From Lichenifustis flavocetrariae (lineage in GTDB: Bacteria > Pseudomonadota > Alphaproteobacteria > Rhizobiales > Beijerinckiaceae): a DNA stretch of 47,201 bases. A program made the position numbers and the translations under genes. The stretch lies in the NCBI RefSeq assembly GCF_026130545.1, contig NZ_JAMOIM010000037.1, positions 1-47,201 of the forward strand, read 5' to 3'. The notes under the pieces are model-generated. The model ran no database searches and had not been told where the DNA came from. It saw only the letters and a list, made by a program, of their open reading frames with translations. This document shows, one piece after another, positions 17,127 to 25,576 of the stretch (position 1 is its first letter; each line of letters starts with the position of its first letter).

Positions 17127-18134
17127 ATGAAGATCGTTCACCTGCGCTCGCCCGGTGGCTTGGCTAATCTGCAGATCGTTGAGCGACAGGAGCCGGGTGC
17201 GCCGGGACCCGGCGAGATCCGCGTGCGGATCCATGCCAGTTCGCTCAACTACCACGACCTCGGGGTCGTGACGCAGGAGGGTTGGCAGGCCGATGGCCGG
17301 GTGCCGATGTCGGACGGGGCCGGCGTGGTGGAAAGCGTCGGGCCCGGCGTGACCGAGTTCCGGACGGGCGATGCGGTCGTGTCGTGCTTCTTCCCGACCT
17401 GGCATGACGGACCGCCCACGGTCGGCAGCTTCGCGACGGTGCCGGGCGATGGCGTCGACGGCTTCGCCCGCGAGATCGTCACGCTGCCGGCCACCGTGTT
17501 CACGCGGGCGCCAGCCAACTTCAGCCATGCCGAGGCCGCGACCCTCACCACCGCCGGGTTGACGGCCTGGCGGGCCCTGGTGGTCGAGGGCGGCCTCAAG
17601 GCGGGCGACACGGTGCTGGTGCTCGGCACCGGCGGCGTCTCGATCTTCGCGCTGCAGATCGCCGTCGCCATGGGCGCGCGGGTGATCGCCACCTCGTCGT
17701 CGGACGAGAAGCTCGCTCGCGTCCGGGCGCTCGGGGCCGCGCATACGATCAACTACAAGAGCGAGCCGGAGTGGGGCGCGCGCGTCCGTGACCTGACGCA
17801 GGGGCGCGGCGTCGACCATGTGGTCGAGGTCGGCGGCCCCGGCACGCTGCCGCAGTCGATCGCGGCGGTGCGGGTCGGCGGCATCATCACGCTGATCGGC
17901 GTGCTCACGGGCCGTGGCGGCGCGGTGCCCACCGCGGCCATGATGGTCAAGCAGGCACGCCTGCAGGGCCTCATCGTCGGCAGCCGCCGCGAGCAGCAGG
18001 ATTTCGTCCGCGCCATCGACGCCATCGGCTTCAAGCCCGTGATCGACCGCACCTTCCCGCTCGATGCGATCGCCGAGGCCTTCCGGTACCAGCAGAGCGG
18101 CAGCCATTTCGGCAAGATCTGTCTGGAGTTTTAA
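17127..18134 (+). CDS. Zinc-independent MDR-family NAD(P)-dependent alcohol dehydrogenase / quinone reductase-like
   Basis: The 335-residue product has the medium-chain dehydrogenase layout. An N-terminal GroES-like domain contains LNYHDLGVVTQEGW and PMSDGAGVVESVGPGV. A Rossmann domain contains GDTVLVLGTGGVSIFALQIA, and the C-terminus is the typical GKICLEF. The catalytic-zinc Cys/His set of true alcohol dehydrogenases is not seen, so a zyxin/quinone-reductase-like member is likelier. ATG 17127 is preferred, since GAAGG lies upstream; a GTG one codon earlier is possible. The gene stands alone and marks the end of the ordinary chromosome before the decayed zone. Confidence 0.85.
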   Translation: MKIVHLRSPGGLANLQIVERQEPGAPGPGEIRVRIHASSLNYHDLGVVTQEGWQADGRVPMSDGAGVVESVGPGVTEFRTGDAVVSCFFPTWHDGPPTVGSFATVPGDGVDGFAREIVTLPATVFTRAPANFSHAEAATLTTAGLTAWRALVVEGGLKAGDTVLVLGTGGVSIFALQIAVAMGARVIATSSSDEKLARVRALGAAHTINYKSEPEWGARVRDLTQGRGVDHVVEVGGPGTLPQSIAAVRVGGIITLIGVLTGRGGAVPTAAMMVKQARLQGLIVGSRREQQDFVRAIDAIGFKPVIDRTFPLDAIAEAFRYQQSGSHFGKICLEF

Positions 18135-18187
18135 GGCGCAAGTGTCGAAGCGCAGGGTAACGTTCGGCCCTGGACGGCATGATTCGA

Positions 18188-18400
18188 TCACAGAGCGCCT
18201 TTACCCAACCTTCTCGGTCGCGATTCGCAGGATGGGTTGGCCCTATATCCGTACATATCGTAGAGGATCGTGAGCAACTCCCCGGCAAGACGACCGGCAT
18301 CGGCCTGTGCCAGCGGCGTTACCCGGGAGTAATTAGGGGCGCGGCCCGGATCTGTGAATCCTGCCGTGTGAAGCCGTGCAACCCGGTCGGGCGTCAGCAC
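18188..18400 (-). pseudogene. Fragment of a TY-Chap/YbjN-like protein
   Basis: This short frame reads LTPDRVARLHTAGFTDPGRA, NYSRV and then AGELLTILYDMYGYR. That resembles the end of small rhizobial proteins that begin similarly (LTPEQ..RL..LGF.DPGR.PNY) and end ELLTVLY.VYGY. The frame can be extended upstream without a good start to a TAG near 18466. The sequence after YGYRANPSC is unlike the family. It is probably a remnant. The resemblance is from memory and moderate. Confidence 0.4.
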
Positions 18401-18532
18401 CTTGCCGAGCGCCGGGACGGCATCGGCCGAGGTGGCCTCGTCACCACGATTCGGGCGGAAGCACTAAAGGGGCAAGGCTTCACGATTGGGCTTATGGCGA
18501 CTCGCCGATCTTGATGCCGCCGTTTTCAACGA

Positions 18533-19539
18533 TCAACGCGCCGGCCTCTGCACCCGAGGGCAGGCCGCGAGGATATTGCTGACCATGCGAGCCGTGCGTG
18601 GCGCGAGGGTGAGCCCGATATGACCGTGCCCAAAGGCGAAGATGACGTCGTTGCCGCCTCTTGACGGGCGGATGACCGGAACGGAATCAGGCATCGAGGG
18701 GCGGAAGCCCAGCCAGGATCGGCTCGGCTCGGCGAGATCCGGCGCGCATTCGTCAATAGCACTTGCAAACGCCTTGGATTGGACGGCGCGGCAAGCCCGC
18801 CGAGTTCGACGGTTCCGGCGATCCGCAGCCGGCCGTTCATAGGGCAAAAGTAGAAGCCATGATGTGTGGGACAGACCGGCCTCTCGATCGGCAGCTGCGC
18901 CATGTCGAATTCCAGATGATAGCCTCGCTCGGTGTCCAGCCTGACTGGGTCTTCCACTTGAGTGGCGAACTTGCCGGAATGTGCGCCCGCCGCGATCACG
19001 ACCGACTTCGCGTCGATGTCGAAGGGCGCGGCCGCAATCTGCACGCTTCCGCGACGGCGCGTGATTTCCGTCGCCGCCGCCTGGAGAAAGACGCATCCAT
19101 TCCGTCGTGCCGCGTCTACCAGGGCGGCGCTGAGAAGATCCGAGGCCCCGATCTCGGCCGCGAGGTCAAGCCATTCCGACGATGCATCCGAGACCAGATC
19201 GGCGATGCGGCTGGCATTGTCCCGATATCGATGCGGGAGAGACTCGTAAGCAAAGCGCATCAACCATGGAAACAGCGTCGGCAAGGCCGTCTTGCGGATG
19301 GCCAGCGGGCTGTCAGTGTCCAGGAGCAACGAGGCGAGGTTTTTCAGCACCGAAGGTGTGCCAACGGGAATGATCGCATAATCCGCAACTGTGCCAGCGT
19401 TGCCATACGATGCGCCCGATCCAGGTTCGTTCGGTTCGATCACGGCGACGTCGCGCCCTTCCGCCCGAAGGCGGAGCGCCGTCGCCAAGCCGATAACGCC
19501 GCCACCAATGACGGCGATCTCTGTGGTGACCTTGGTCAT
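18533..19539 (-). pseudogene. D-amino-acid dehydrogenase-like FAD oxidoreductase, internally deleted and frameshifted
   Basis: The start at 19539 is good (MTKVTTEIAVIGGGVIGLAT, an FAD-binding GxGxxG). The first ~125 residues run as in DadA-type enzymes, which oxidise D-amino acids at the membrane. After AAEIGASDLL about 100 expected residues are missing, and the text resumes at ALVDAARRNGCVFLQ. Near 18770 the frame shifts: the family ending (LGFRPSMPDSVPVIRPSRGG, then FGHGHIGLTLAPRTARMV) is found in another frame that ends at 18533. Both lesions make the gene inactive. It lies beside an ABC amino-acid transporter ATPase with a damaged permease, so the whole unit looks like an abandoned D-amino-acid uptake and oxidation operon. 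Confidence 0.8.
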
Positions 19540-19682
19540 AGGGTCCGAATGCATCTTTGGGAGCGGCGGCCACAAAGCCGCCTCATGCGCCCAGCCAATT
19601 CTGGTGGCGCGGTGTCGATGACTCCCCGACCGTGACCTAAGAGGCTTGGGCACTGGCCGAGGGGTCGGTAGAGTGTTGTGGC

Positions 19683-20453
19683 TCAACCCGGTGAGGCATA
19701 GCGGGCCACGTAGGCCGCGGTGCGCGCCTCGCGCGGACGGTCGAGGACATCGGCCGCGGTGCCCTGCTCGATGATGCGACCTCCATCGATGAAGACCACC
19801 CAATCCGACACCTCCCGGGCAAAGGGCAGTTCGTGGGTGACCAGGATCATCGTCATGCCGTCGGCTGCGAGTTCGCGCATGACGCGAAGCACCTCACCGG
19901 TGGACTCGGGATCGAGTGCGGATGTCGGTTCGTCGAAGAGCAGTACGGTCGGGCCGAGTGCCAGGGCACGTGCGATAGCGACGCGCTGTTGTTCGCCCCC
20001 CGACATCTGTTCCGGATAGGCCATGGCCCGTTTGGTGAGACCAACGCGCGTGAGCAGGCGAACGGCGCATGCTACCGCGTCACGCTCGCCGATCCCAGCG
20101 GCATGCATCTGTGCCAGAACGACGTTCTCGACCGCCGTGAGGTGAGGAAAGAGATTGAAACGTTGGAAGACCATGCCGACGCGCTGACGAAGTTTCGCGA
20201 GATCACGGCACGCCACCTTGCCGTCGGCGAAGATGGTTTCGTCGCCGATCGTGATCGTTCCGTGCTCCGGTTGTTCGAGCAGGTTCACGCAACGCATCAG
20301 CGTGGTCTTGCCCCCGCGGCTCTGGCCGATAATGCCGACGATCTGGCCGGAGGGCACATCGAGATTGATGTCATCAAGCACCAGTCTGCCATCGAAGGAC
20401 TTTCGCAAGCCGCCGATCCTGATGGCCGGTCGCCCGGCCGTTTGGGAAATCAA
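19683..20453 (-). CDS. Polar amino-acid ABC transporter ATP-binding protein
   Basis: The 256-residue ATPase has every catalytic motif: Walker A GQSRGGKTT, Q loop VGMVFQRFNLFPHL, signature MSGGEQQRVAIARAL, Walker B VLLFDEPTSALDPE and the switch histidine in ILVTHELPFA. It belongs to the HisP/GlnQ group that drives import of polar amino acids. No ATG or GTG fits the N-terminus; the best start is TTG 20453, with a weak site upstream. The partner permease upstream is truncated and frameshifted and no binding protein is left. The intact ATPase is therefore probably an orphan that has not yet decayed, or it serves another permease. Confidence 0.75.
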   Translation of the reverse strand: MISQTAGRPAIRIGGLRKSFDGRLVLDDINLDVPSGQIVGIIGQSRGGKTTLMRCVNLLEQPEHGTITIGDETIFADGKVACRDLAKLRQRVGMVFQRFNLFPHLTAVENVVLAQMHAAGIGERDAVACAVRLLTRVGLTKRAMAYPEQMSGGEQQRVAIARALALGPTVLLFDEPTSALDPESTGEVLRVMRELAADGMTMILVTHELPFAREVSDWVVFIDGGRIIEQGTAADVLDRPREARTAAYVARYASPG

Positions 20454-20475
20454 ATGCTTTTCCGATGTTGAGGGA

Positions 20476-20905
20476 TCATCGCTCAAGCACTTCCTCGGCA
20501 AGAATGGTTCTTGCCAACGTGAGCCGACGGCGTCTCGCGAGGGACAAGGGCACGCCCGCGTGGATGCTGCGTTCCAAGAGGAGCAAGCACTGCGAAACCG
20601 GTAGCAGATCGCGAAATAGATCGCGGAGATCACCAGATAGACCTCCGGCGCGAAATGTTTCTGAGGCAATCAGCTGCGCCTGAGTCATCAACTCGGCCGC
20701 CGAGATCGTGACCAGTAGAGAGGTCGATTTGATAAGGTCGACGAACATCGTGTTCGTTCCAGGCAGCGCAAGGCGAACCGCCTGAGGCAGAACGACATGG
20801 GCGAAGGTCTTGACCCGTCCAAGACCAAGCGCTTGCGATGCTTCCTGTTGTCCGCGATGCACACCGGCGATCGCGGCGACCCGAAAGGAGGGCCTACCGC
20901 CGAGC
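20476..20905 (-). pseudogene. Amino-acid ABC transporter permease, truncated and doubly frameshifted
   Basis: The C-terminal half of a HisM/GlnP-type permease is present. It includes the EAA loop GVHRGQQEASQALGL and the following helix region RLALPGTNTMFVDLIKSTSL. After ASETF the family continuation (APEVYLVISAIYFAICY) lies in a second frame, and the end (VSQCLLLLERSIHAG) returns to the first. Two compensating indels thus replace about 17 residues without creating a stop. The N-terminal transmembrane half is gone: at about 20905 the sequence passes into an IS6-type transposase end on the other strand. The product cannot work as a permease. Confidence 0.75.
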
Positions 20906-20911
20906 TTCTCA

Positions 20912-21151
20912 AAACATTATGTGACAAAGCACCTGCAGCAAGGCATCGAGAGCGACCACTCCCGGGTCAAGAAGATCATGCCGCGCGTCTGTGGATTTCC
21001 ATCCTTCAACACGTCACGGCGCACGATCCAGGGGGGCGAGCCGAGGCTGTGGTTGCGCAAAGGCTCTGGATTTGCAGGAGCCTGGACGGTTCGCGAGCAG
21101 AACCGGCGCCTCGCGTTCTGCTTCGGACTTCCAGAAGTTAACAAAATGTGA
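20912..21151 (+). mobile_element. IS6-family transposase, 3' remnant
   Basis: The frame reads HYVTKHLQQGIESDHSRVKK, MPRVCGF, RRTIQG, LWLRKGSGF and ends FGLPEVNKM. This is the C-terminal third of rhizobial IS6-type transposases, including the last catalytic Glu of the DDE triad in GIESDH. The first two acidic residues are missing. It starts at the exact place where the ABC permease homology stops, so the element, or a recombination between copies, removed the permease N-terminus. Terminal inverted repeats cannot be defined with confidence. Confidence 0.75.
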
Positions 21152-21243
21152 AAACGAGCGCAGGGTAGCTGGATCTGTTGCCTGCATCCGAGTTGCGACA
21201 ACCGCTTTGCGAGCCGCCTGATAAAGAGACAGCAATTATGGAG

Positions 21244-21292
21244 TTGACATCTCTATCTGTGATATCATCCATCGTACATCATATATCAAGAT
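21244..21292 (+). promoter_or_regulatory. Promoter and possible GntR operator region of the kinase/PLP enzyme pair
   Basis: TTGACA stands at 21244-21249. It is followed by a perfect 8-bp palindrome (TGATATCA, 21260-21267) and then CATCATATATCA. The outer arms TGATAT and ATATCA form a larger inverted repeat. The stretch is far more AT-rich than its surroundings. A GntR/FCD regulator encoded downstream (24237) is a natural candidate to bind it. This is inferred; no site has been tested. Confidence 0.4.
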
Positions 21293-21309
21293 AACCGGGT
21301 GCTGTTCGA

Positions 21310-22392
21310 ATGTCTGCAGAGACAAGACATGAGCGGGTGGCGTCGGGACCCGCAGCCATTCTTGCGGTTCATAGCCGTGACATCACCAATGCTGAGGCCG
21401 AGTACATCGTTCGTCAGCGCTACGGGTTCAATTCAACGGCAACACCGCTTCGCAGTGAGCGTGATCAGAACTTTCTGGTCACGAGCACCGATGGGCAACA
21501 ATCGGTACTGAAACTCAGCAATGCGTCTCAGGACGAGCGGCTTTGTTGGTTTCAGACTAGGGCGCTCCTCCACATTGCCTCGGTCGCCCCGAGTCTGCCT
21601 GTTCCACGCGTCTTGCCGACCCTTGATGGCGAGTCGCGGTTCTGGTGGAACGACGGCGAAACTGATCGCCGCACAGGCTTCATGCTTGAGTTTCTCAGGG
21701 GCGTCCCTGTTGCAGAACTGCCGCAAACGCCCGCGCTCGCGGCGCGAACGGGTAAGTTGACGGCCAACCTCGGCCGGGCTCTCCGCGGCTTTTTCGATCC
21801 CGCCGCAGATCATGAACTGCTCTGGGACCTGAAGCAGGCCTCTCACCTGACGGAATACCTGCCATTCATCCAGGACGACCGGAATCGCGATCTCTCACGG
21901 GCGGCGATCGATCGGTTTCGGAGCCATGTGGAGCATCGCCTGCCGGCTTTGCGCGGGCAGGTCATTCACAACGACCTCAACCCCCACAACATCCTCGCCG
22001 ACCCATCGCATCCGGAGACGCCCAGCGGCATCATCGACTTCGGCGACATGGTCTTCGGCGCCCTGATCAACGATGTCGCCGTTGCGGCGGCTTACTTGAT
22101 CACACCGGAGAACGATCCGTTCGCACTTGTCGCTACATTCGTCGCCGCCTATCACGCAATAACCCCGTTCGAGCCGGATGAGCTGGATCTTCTCCCGGAT
22201 CTAATCGCCACGCGCTATGCGATGAGCTGCGCGATCACCGATTGGCGAGCTGCACGCTATCCCGAAAACGCGCCCTACATCCGACGCAACTCGAAGGGCG
22301 CCGTGCTGGGTCTCCGCACCTTGGCGGACCATGGCCGCGAAACGCTCGCGCGCCGTCTGGCAGAAGCGTGTGAACTGCGGGCGGGCAAATGA
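21310..22392 (+). CDS. APH-family small-molecule kinase, hydroxylysine-kinase-like
   Basis: The 360-residue product has a choline/aminoglycoside-kinase fold. The Brenner motif is VIHNDLNPHNIL (catalytic Asp and metal-binding Asn), followed by GIIDFGDMVFG with the DFG-type metal ligand. The N lobe has QQSVLKLSNASQDE with the ATP-binding lysine. Its stop codon overlaps the start of a class III PLP enzyme (ATGA). The same two domains occur, often fused, in the hydroxylysine kinase and phospho-lyase pair (AGPHD1/AGXT2L families) that phosphorylates an amino alcohol and eliminates phosphate. That makes a 5-hydroxylysine- or ethanolamine-type substrate plausible, but it is inferred from family and coupling. 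Confidence 0.7.
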   Translation: MSAETRHERVASGPAAILAVHSRDITNAEAEYIVRQRYGFNSTATPLRSERDQNFLVTSTDGQQSVLKLSNASQDERLCWFQTRALLHIASVAPSLPVPRVLPTLDGESRFWWNDGETDRRTGFMLEFLRGVPVAELPQTPALAARTGKLTANLGRALRGFFDPAADHELLWDLKQASHLTEYLPFIQDDRNRDLSRAAIDRFRSHVEHRLPALRGQVIHNDLNPHNILADPSHPETPSGIIDFGDMVFGALINDVAVAAAYLITPENDPFALVATFVAAYHAITPFEPDELDLLPDLIATRYAMSCAITDWRAARYPENAPYIRRNSKGAVLGLRTLADHGRETLARRLAEACELRAGK

Positions 22393-23711
22393 CGACGAGG
22401 ATGGTCAACGGCTTCGATCCGTCCCAGGCTGGCAAGCTGCCGAACGCTGAAGCGGCTCTCATAGCCCGGCGGCAGCGCCTGCTTGGTCCGGCCTATCGCC
22501 TGTTCTATGAGCACCCGGTCCATCCCGTGCGCGGCGAGGGTGTCTGGCTCTACGACCGCGACGGGACCCGCTACCTCGATGTCTACAACAATGTGCCGGT
22601 CGTCGGGCATTGCCATCCCCGCGTCGTCGAGGCGATCGCACGACAGGCGGCACGGCTCAACACGCACACCCGATATCTGCACGAGTCCATCCTGGACTAT
22701 GCCGAAGCGCTGCTCGCTACTGTCCCCCGCGAGCTTGGCCACGTCATGTTCACCTGCACCGGTAGCGAGGCCAACGATCTCGCTGTGCGTGTGGCCAAAG
22801 CCAGCACCAACGGAACAGCATTCATCGTCACCGCAAATGCCTACCACGGCGTGACCGACGCGGTAGCGGCTTTGTCTCCGCTTCTCGGCCCTTCGAACAC
22901 CTCGACGCTCAACGTATTCACCGTCCCGGCGCCCGACCAGCGGCTGGCCTGCAACTTGGGGGTCGAGACTGCCTTCGCGGCTGGGGTTCAAGCCGCCCTC
23001 GACTCGATAGCTGCACAAGGGCTTAAGCCCGCCGCACTGATGGTCGACACCATTTTTTCCAGCGATGGGGTATTCGCTGATCCGCCTGGATTTCTGCGGA
23101 CAGCGGTCAATCAGGTGCGACAGGCTGGTGGTCTTTTCATCGCCGACGAGGTCCAAGCGGGATTTGGCCGTCTCGGCGATGGCCTTTGGGGATTCAGCCG
23201 CCACGGCCTGGTGCCCGATCTGGTCACGATGGGAAAGCCGATGGGCAATGGCCACCCTGTCGCAGCGATGCTGGCCCGGCCGGTGTTGCTCGAACGGTTC
23301 GGAATGGCCACACGCTATTTCAATACTTTCGGCGGGAACCCCGTGTCCATCGCCGCAGCGCAGGCGGTGCTCGACGTCATCGCCGAAGAAGGTCTCGTCG
23401 AGAACGCCCGGGCTGTCGGGCTGTATCTGCGCGAAGCGCTGATCGCGCGCGCCGAAGCCGACGAACGCCTCGGTAGCGTGCGTGGGAGCGGATTGTTCAT
23501 CGGCGTCGACGTCAATCCCGCGTCAGGGAGCAGCGGGGCGGCCCAGGCTGCACGCATCGTCAACGGACTTCGGGAGAGGCACGTTCTTATCAGCGCTTCC
23601 GGTCCGGCGGGCGATGTGCTGAAGATCCGACCTCCGCTGCCCTTCGGGAGGGACGAGGCTGACTATTTCCTGGCTACCCTCGACGACGTGATGCGCACGC
23701 TTGAGCAATGA
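22389..23711 (+). CDS. Class III PLP enzyme, aminotransferase or phospho-lyase
   Basis: The 440-residue product is a complete class III fold-type I PLP enzyme. It has the N-terminal LYDRDGTRYLDVYNNVPVVG, FTCTGSEANDLAVRVAK for phosphate binding, LFIADEVQAGFGRLG with the cofactor-ring Asp, and the Schiff-base lysine K283 in VTMGKPMGNGHP. The C-terminal LKIRPPLPFGRDEADYF closes it. Relatives include 5-phosphohydroxylysine and phosphoethanolamine phospho-lyases as well as true transaminases. Coupling to the kinase at 21310 favours the lyase reading: phosphorylate, then eliminate phosphate to give an aldehyde and ammonia. A decayed copy of the end of a similar gene lies at 24083-24232. Confidence 0.8.
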   Translation: MTTRMVNGFDPSQAGKLPNAEAALIARRQRLLGPAYRLFYEHPVHPVRGEGVWLYDRDGTRYLDVYNNVPVVGHCHPRVVEAIARQAARLNTHTRYLHESILDYAEALLATVPRELGHVMFTCTGSEANDLAVRVAKASTNGTAFIVTANAYHGVTDAVAALSPLLGPSNTSTLNVFTVPAPDQRLACNLGVETAFAAGVQAALDSIAAQGLKPAALMVDTIFSSDGVFADPPGFLRTAVNQVRQAGGLFIADEVQAGFGRLGDGLWGFSRHGLVPDLVTMGKPMGNGHPVAAMLARPVLLERFGMATRYFNTFGGNPVSIAAAQAVLDVIAEEGLVENARAVGLYLREALIARAEADERLGSVRGSGLFIGVDVNPASGSSGAAQAARIVNGLRERHVLISASGPAGDVLKIRPPLPFGRDEADYFLATLDDVMRTLEQ

Positions 23712-24082
23712 GATACATCACGCCAGCGGTTCGGATCCTGAGGCGGATCGGCGGCATCTCGGCCAGGGCGAGGCGGCTGTGGGGCATTGATCACCCGGTT
23801 GTTGGCCTCACGATCAGCTCCGCAATCGGGGCAGGATTGGGTGCGAACAAGATGGACCTCAGCATTTCCGATGGACGCCCTGCGAAGGCTCCACTGCCAT
23901 CGTCTTGATGAAACCTGACGGTGAGGATCGGAACGGGCATGATGGAAGCCTGTGCCCACCTGCTGCAAGAACCACGATACCTTCAACGTCCGACTGATCT
24001 TGGCTCACGCGGAGGCGTCAGGCCTTTATCACCGGATAGGAAAGTCTGACGGCCATGCCCTGCCATCTCTCATCGTCCAACA
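23712..24082. other. Stretch without a recognisable gene
   Basis: Between the PLP enzyme and the aminotransferase relic I see only short frames without a ribosome binding site or known motif. The composition is less GC-biased in third positions than in the neighbouring genes. It is probably decayed coding sequence, since a relic of an aminotransferase end follows directly. Confidence 0.4.
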
Positions 24083-24232
24083 CCGGATATCGTCTACGAA
24101 TTGCGTCGGTGCGGCGTGTTGCTCGGCGCCGACGGTCCCCGCAGCGATGTTCCGATGATCCGCCCACCTCTGCCCGTTCCTGGTTGAACCCTTGACGCCG
24201 TCCCGCGCAGTTCCGAGGCTCCGCCAGCACTG
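24083..24232 (+). pseudogene. Relic of the C-terminus of a second class III aminotransferase-type gene
   Basis: The frame reads DIVYELRRCGVLLGADGPRS, then MIRPPLPVPG, an in-frame TGA, then TLDAVPRSSEAPPALT. This matches the ending of the intact gene at 22389 (RIVNGLRERHVLISASGP, LKIRPPLPFG, ATLDDVMRTLEQ). A few residues between PLPVPG and TLDAV are missing. It is a separate homologue rather than a fresh copy, because the residues differ widely. It shows that another enzyme of this type once stood directly before the GntR gene. Confidence 0.65.
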
Positions 24233-24236
24233 ACCA

Positions 24237-24908
24237 ATGGATCCAAGCATGCTCCAACTTGAGCGTGAGACCCTCAACGATCGCGCTTACGATGCCCTTA
24301 AGCACGGCCTGATCTCGGGTCAGTTCGTTCCGGGACAGGCTCTCGTAATCCGCAAACTCGCGGAAACCCTCGGGATCTCAACCACACCCATCCGCGAGGC
24401 GCTGCAACGTCTCGTTGCCGAACGCATCCTCGAGCTGCAGCAGAACCGATCGGTCGCTGTGCCTCGCCTGACGAGCAGCACGTTCTGCGAGTTGACCCGC
24501 ATCCGCTCGGCGCTCGAAGGCATGGCAGTGGAGCTGGCCACCGCTGATGTGCGGCCGACAGACCTCGAACGACTCCACGAAGGGCTGGACGGAATGGATC
24601 GGGCCATCGCGGCGACCAACGGCGCTGAATATCTGAAGCTGAACGAGGCTTTCCACTTCGCGGTCTACCGAATGGCCAGAGCGCCGATCCTGCTGAACCT
24701 GATAGAGGATCTCTGGGGCCGGGTTGGCCCTTATATGAACCTTCTTATGGATTCGGCCAGCTATGTACCGCAATCGAATGATCACCATCGTGCGCTCGTC
24801 GCGGCGCTGGCGGCTCGAGATCCTGGCGACGCCCGCCGCGCCCTCACCAACGACATCGCCGTGGCAGCCGCTGCCCTGATACCACGGCTGACGCTCGTCA
24901 CAGGCTGA
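24237..24908 (+). CDS. GntR-family regulator, FCD subgroup
   Basis: The 223-residue product has an N-terminal winged HTH (LNDRAYDALKHGLISGQFVP, then ISTTPIREALQRLVAERIL) and an all-helical FCD effector domain. Metal-binding His and Asp candidates are in LNEAFHFAVYRMA and SNDHHRALVAALAARD. Such regulators usually repress catabolic operons until a carboxylic or amino-acid ligand binds. The nearest likely targets are the kinase/PLP pair upstream, with its AT-rich palindromic promoter, and the former aminotransferase relic. ATG 24249 is an alternative start four codons in. Confidence 0.85.
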   Translation: MDPSMLQLERETLNDRAYDALKHGLISGQFVPGQALVIRKLAETLGISTTPIREALQRLVAERILELQQNRSVAVPRLTSSTFCELTRIRSALEGMAVELATADVRPTDLERLHEGLDGMDRAIAATNGAEYLKLNEAFHFAVYRMARAPILLNLIEDLWGRVGPYMNLLMDSASYVPQSNDHHRALVAALAARDPGDARRALTNDIAVAAAALIPRLTLVTG

Positions 24909-25105
24909 CCCAACTTTCCGCAGCTTAAGGGATGGCGTCCTGCGCGCGATGATCACATCGGCTCTGATGAGATGATTGCTGCTCCTGTTAGCCGCAGCTC
25001 GTCCGCCATGAACACAATGCTGTTCGTACGCACGGCATCTGCAATCGCTCCCCATAGGCGCGGGACGTTCGACGCAGTCCCGATCCCGCTGCCGTTGGCA
25101 TATGT
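24909..25105 (-). other. Unidentified relic frame
   Basis: On the minus strand a stretch from about 25105 to a TGA at 24953 reads YANGSGIGTASNVPRLWGAI, then VRTNSIVFMADELRLTGAAI. It looks like real protein, but I do not recognise the family. It has no start and follows an in-frame stop after the symporter stub. It is likely part of another truncated gene in this scarred zone. Confidence 0.3.
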
Positions 25106-25201
25106 TCAAGATCGCTGATGGCGGGCCGGACACAGCGCGGCAAGCGCCACGGTCGCCGCGAGCAGGAGCAGATAGGGGTCGATCCGTAGCCGCATCAGCA
25201 T
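25106..25201 (-). pseudogene. N-terminal stub of a bile acid:sodium symporter-type protein
   Basis: The 31-codon frame reads MLMRLRIDPYLLLLAATVAL, then AALCPARHQRS and stop. The pattern (R..R.DPYLLLL.ATVALA..LPAR) is the typical first membrane helix of bacterial bile-acid:sodium symporter family proteins. The remaining ~300 residues are gone. It begins 47 bases after the stop of the aldehyde dehydrogenase relic on the same strand, so the two once formed an operon. Confidence 0.5.
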
Positions 25202-25247
25202 CCGCCCGGTCCAAGAAGCGCTTTGGCCTCACACCATATCGTCACGT

Positions 25248-25530
25248 TCAGACAGCCTGTGTCACGAGCTTGGTGTTGACGTAGTTGTCCATGGCCTCTA
25301 CGCCGCCCTCCGAGCCGTAACCCGAATCCTTGACACCGCCGAAGGGAAGTTCCGGCAGAGCGAGGCCGTGGTGGTTGATGGACAGCATCCCGGTCTCGAC
25401 GTCGCGGCCGAGATCCGCCATCGTCCGGGCCGAACGGGTATAGGCATAGGCGGCGAGGCCGTAGGGCAGCCGGTTCGCTTCCGCATAAGTGCTGAAGCGG
25501 CTGATCAGGGCAAAGGGGCCGAACGGTTGT
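25248..25530 (-). pseudogene. Aldehyde dehydrogenase, C-terminal fragment
   Basis: The frame reads PFGPFALISRFSTYAEANRL, PYGLAAYAYTRSARTMADL, GMLSINHHGLALPELPFGGV, KDSGYGSEGGVEAMDNYVNT and ends KLVTQAV. That is the last ~93 residues of a succinate-semialdehyde-type NAD-dependent aldehyde dehydrogenase. The catalytic Cys and Glu lie in the missing part. Homology ends sharply at about 25530, close to the left end of a truncated IS66 element. Confidence 0.85.
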
Positions 25531-25576
25531 ATCCATTCGCCGTGGGCCGCCTTGTGAGCTGATGGTTTCGGCAGGA

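Noticed and set aside
23663-23986. Minus-strand frame with a CPDCGA motif suggesting a zinc finger
   Set aside because: It overlaps the end of the PLP enzyme gene, has no ribosome site, and its remaining sequence is proline- and arginine-rich without family likeness.
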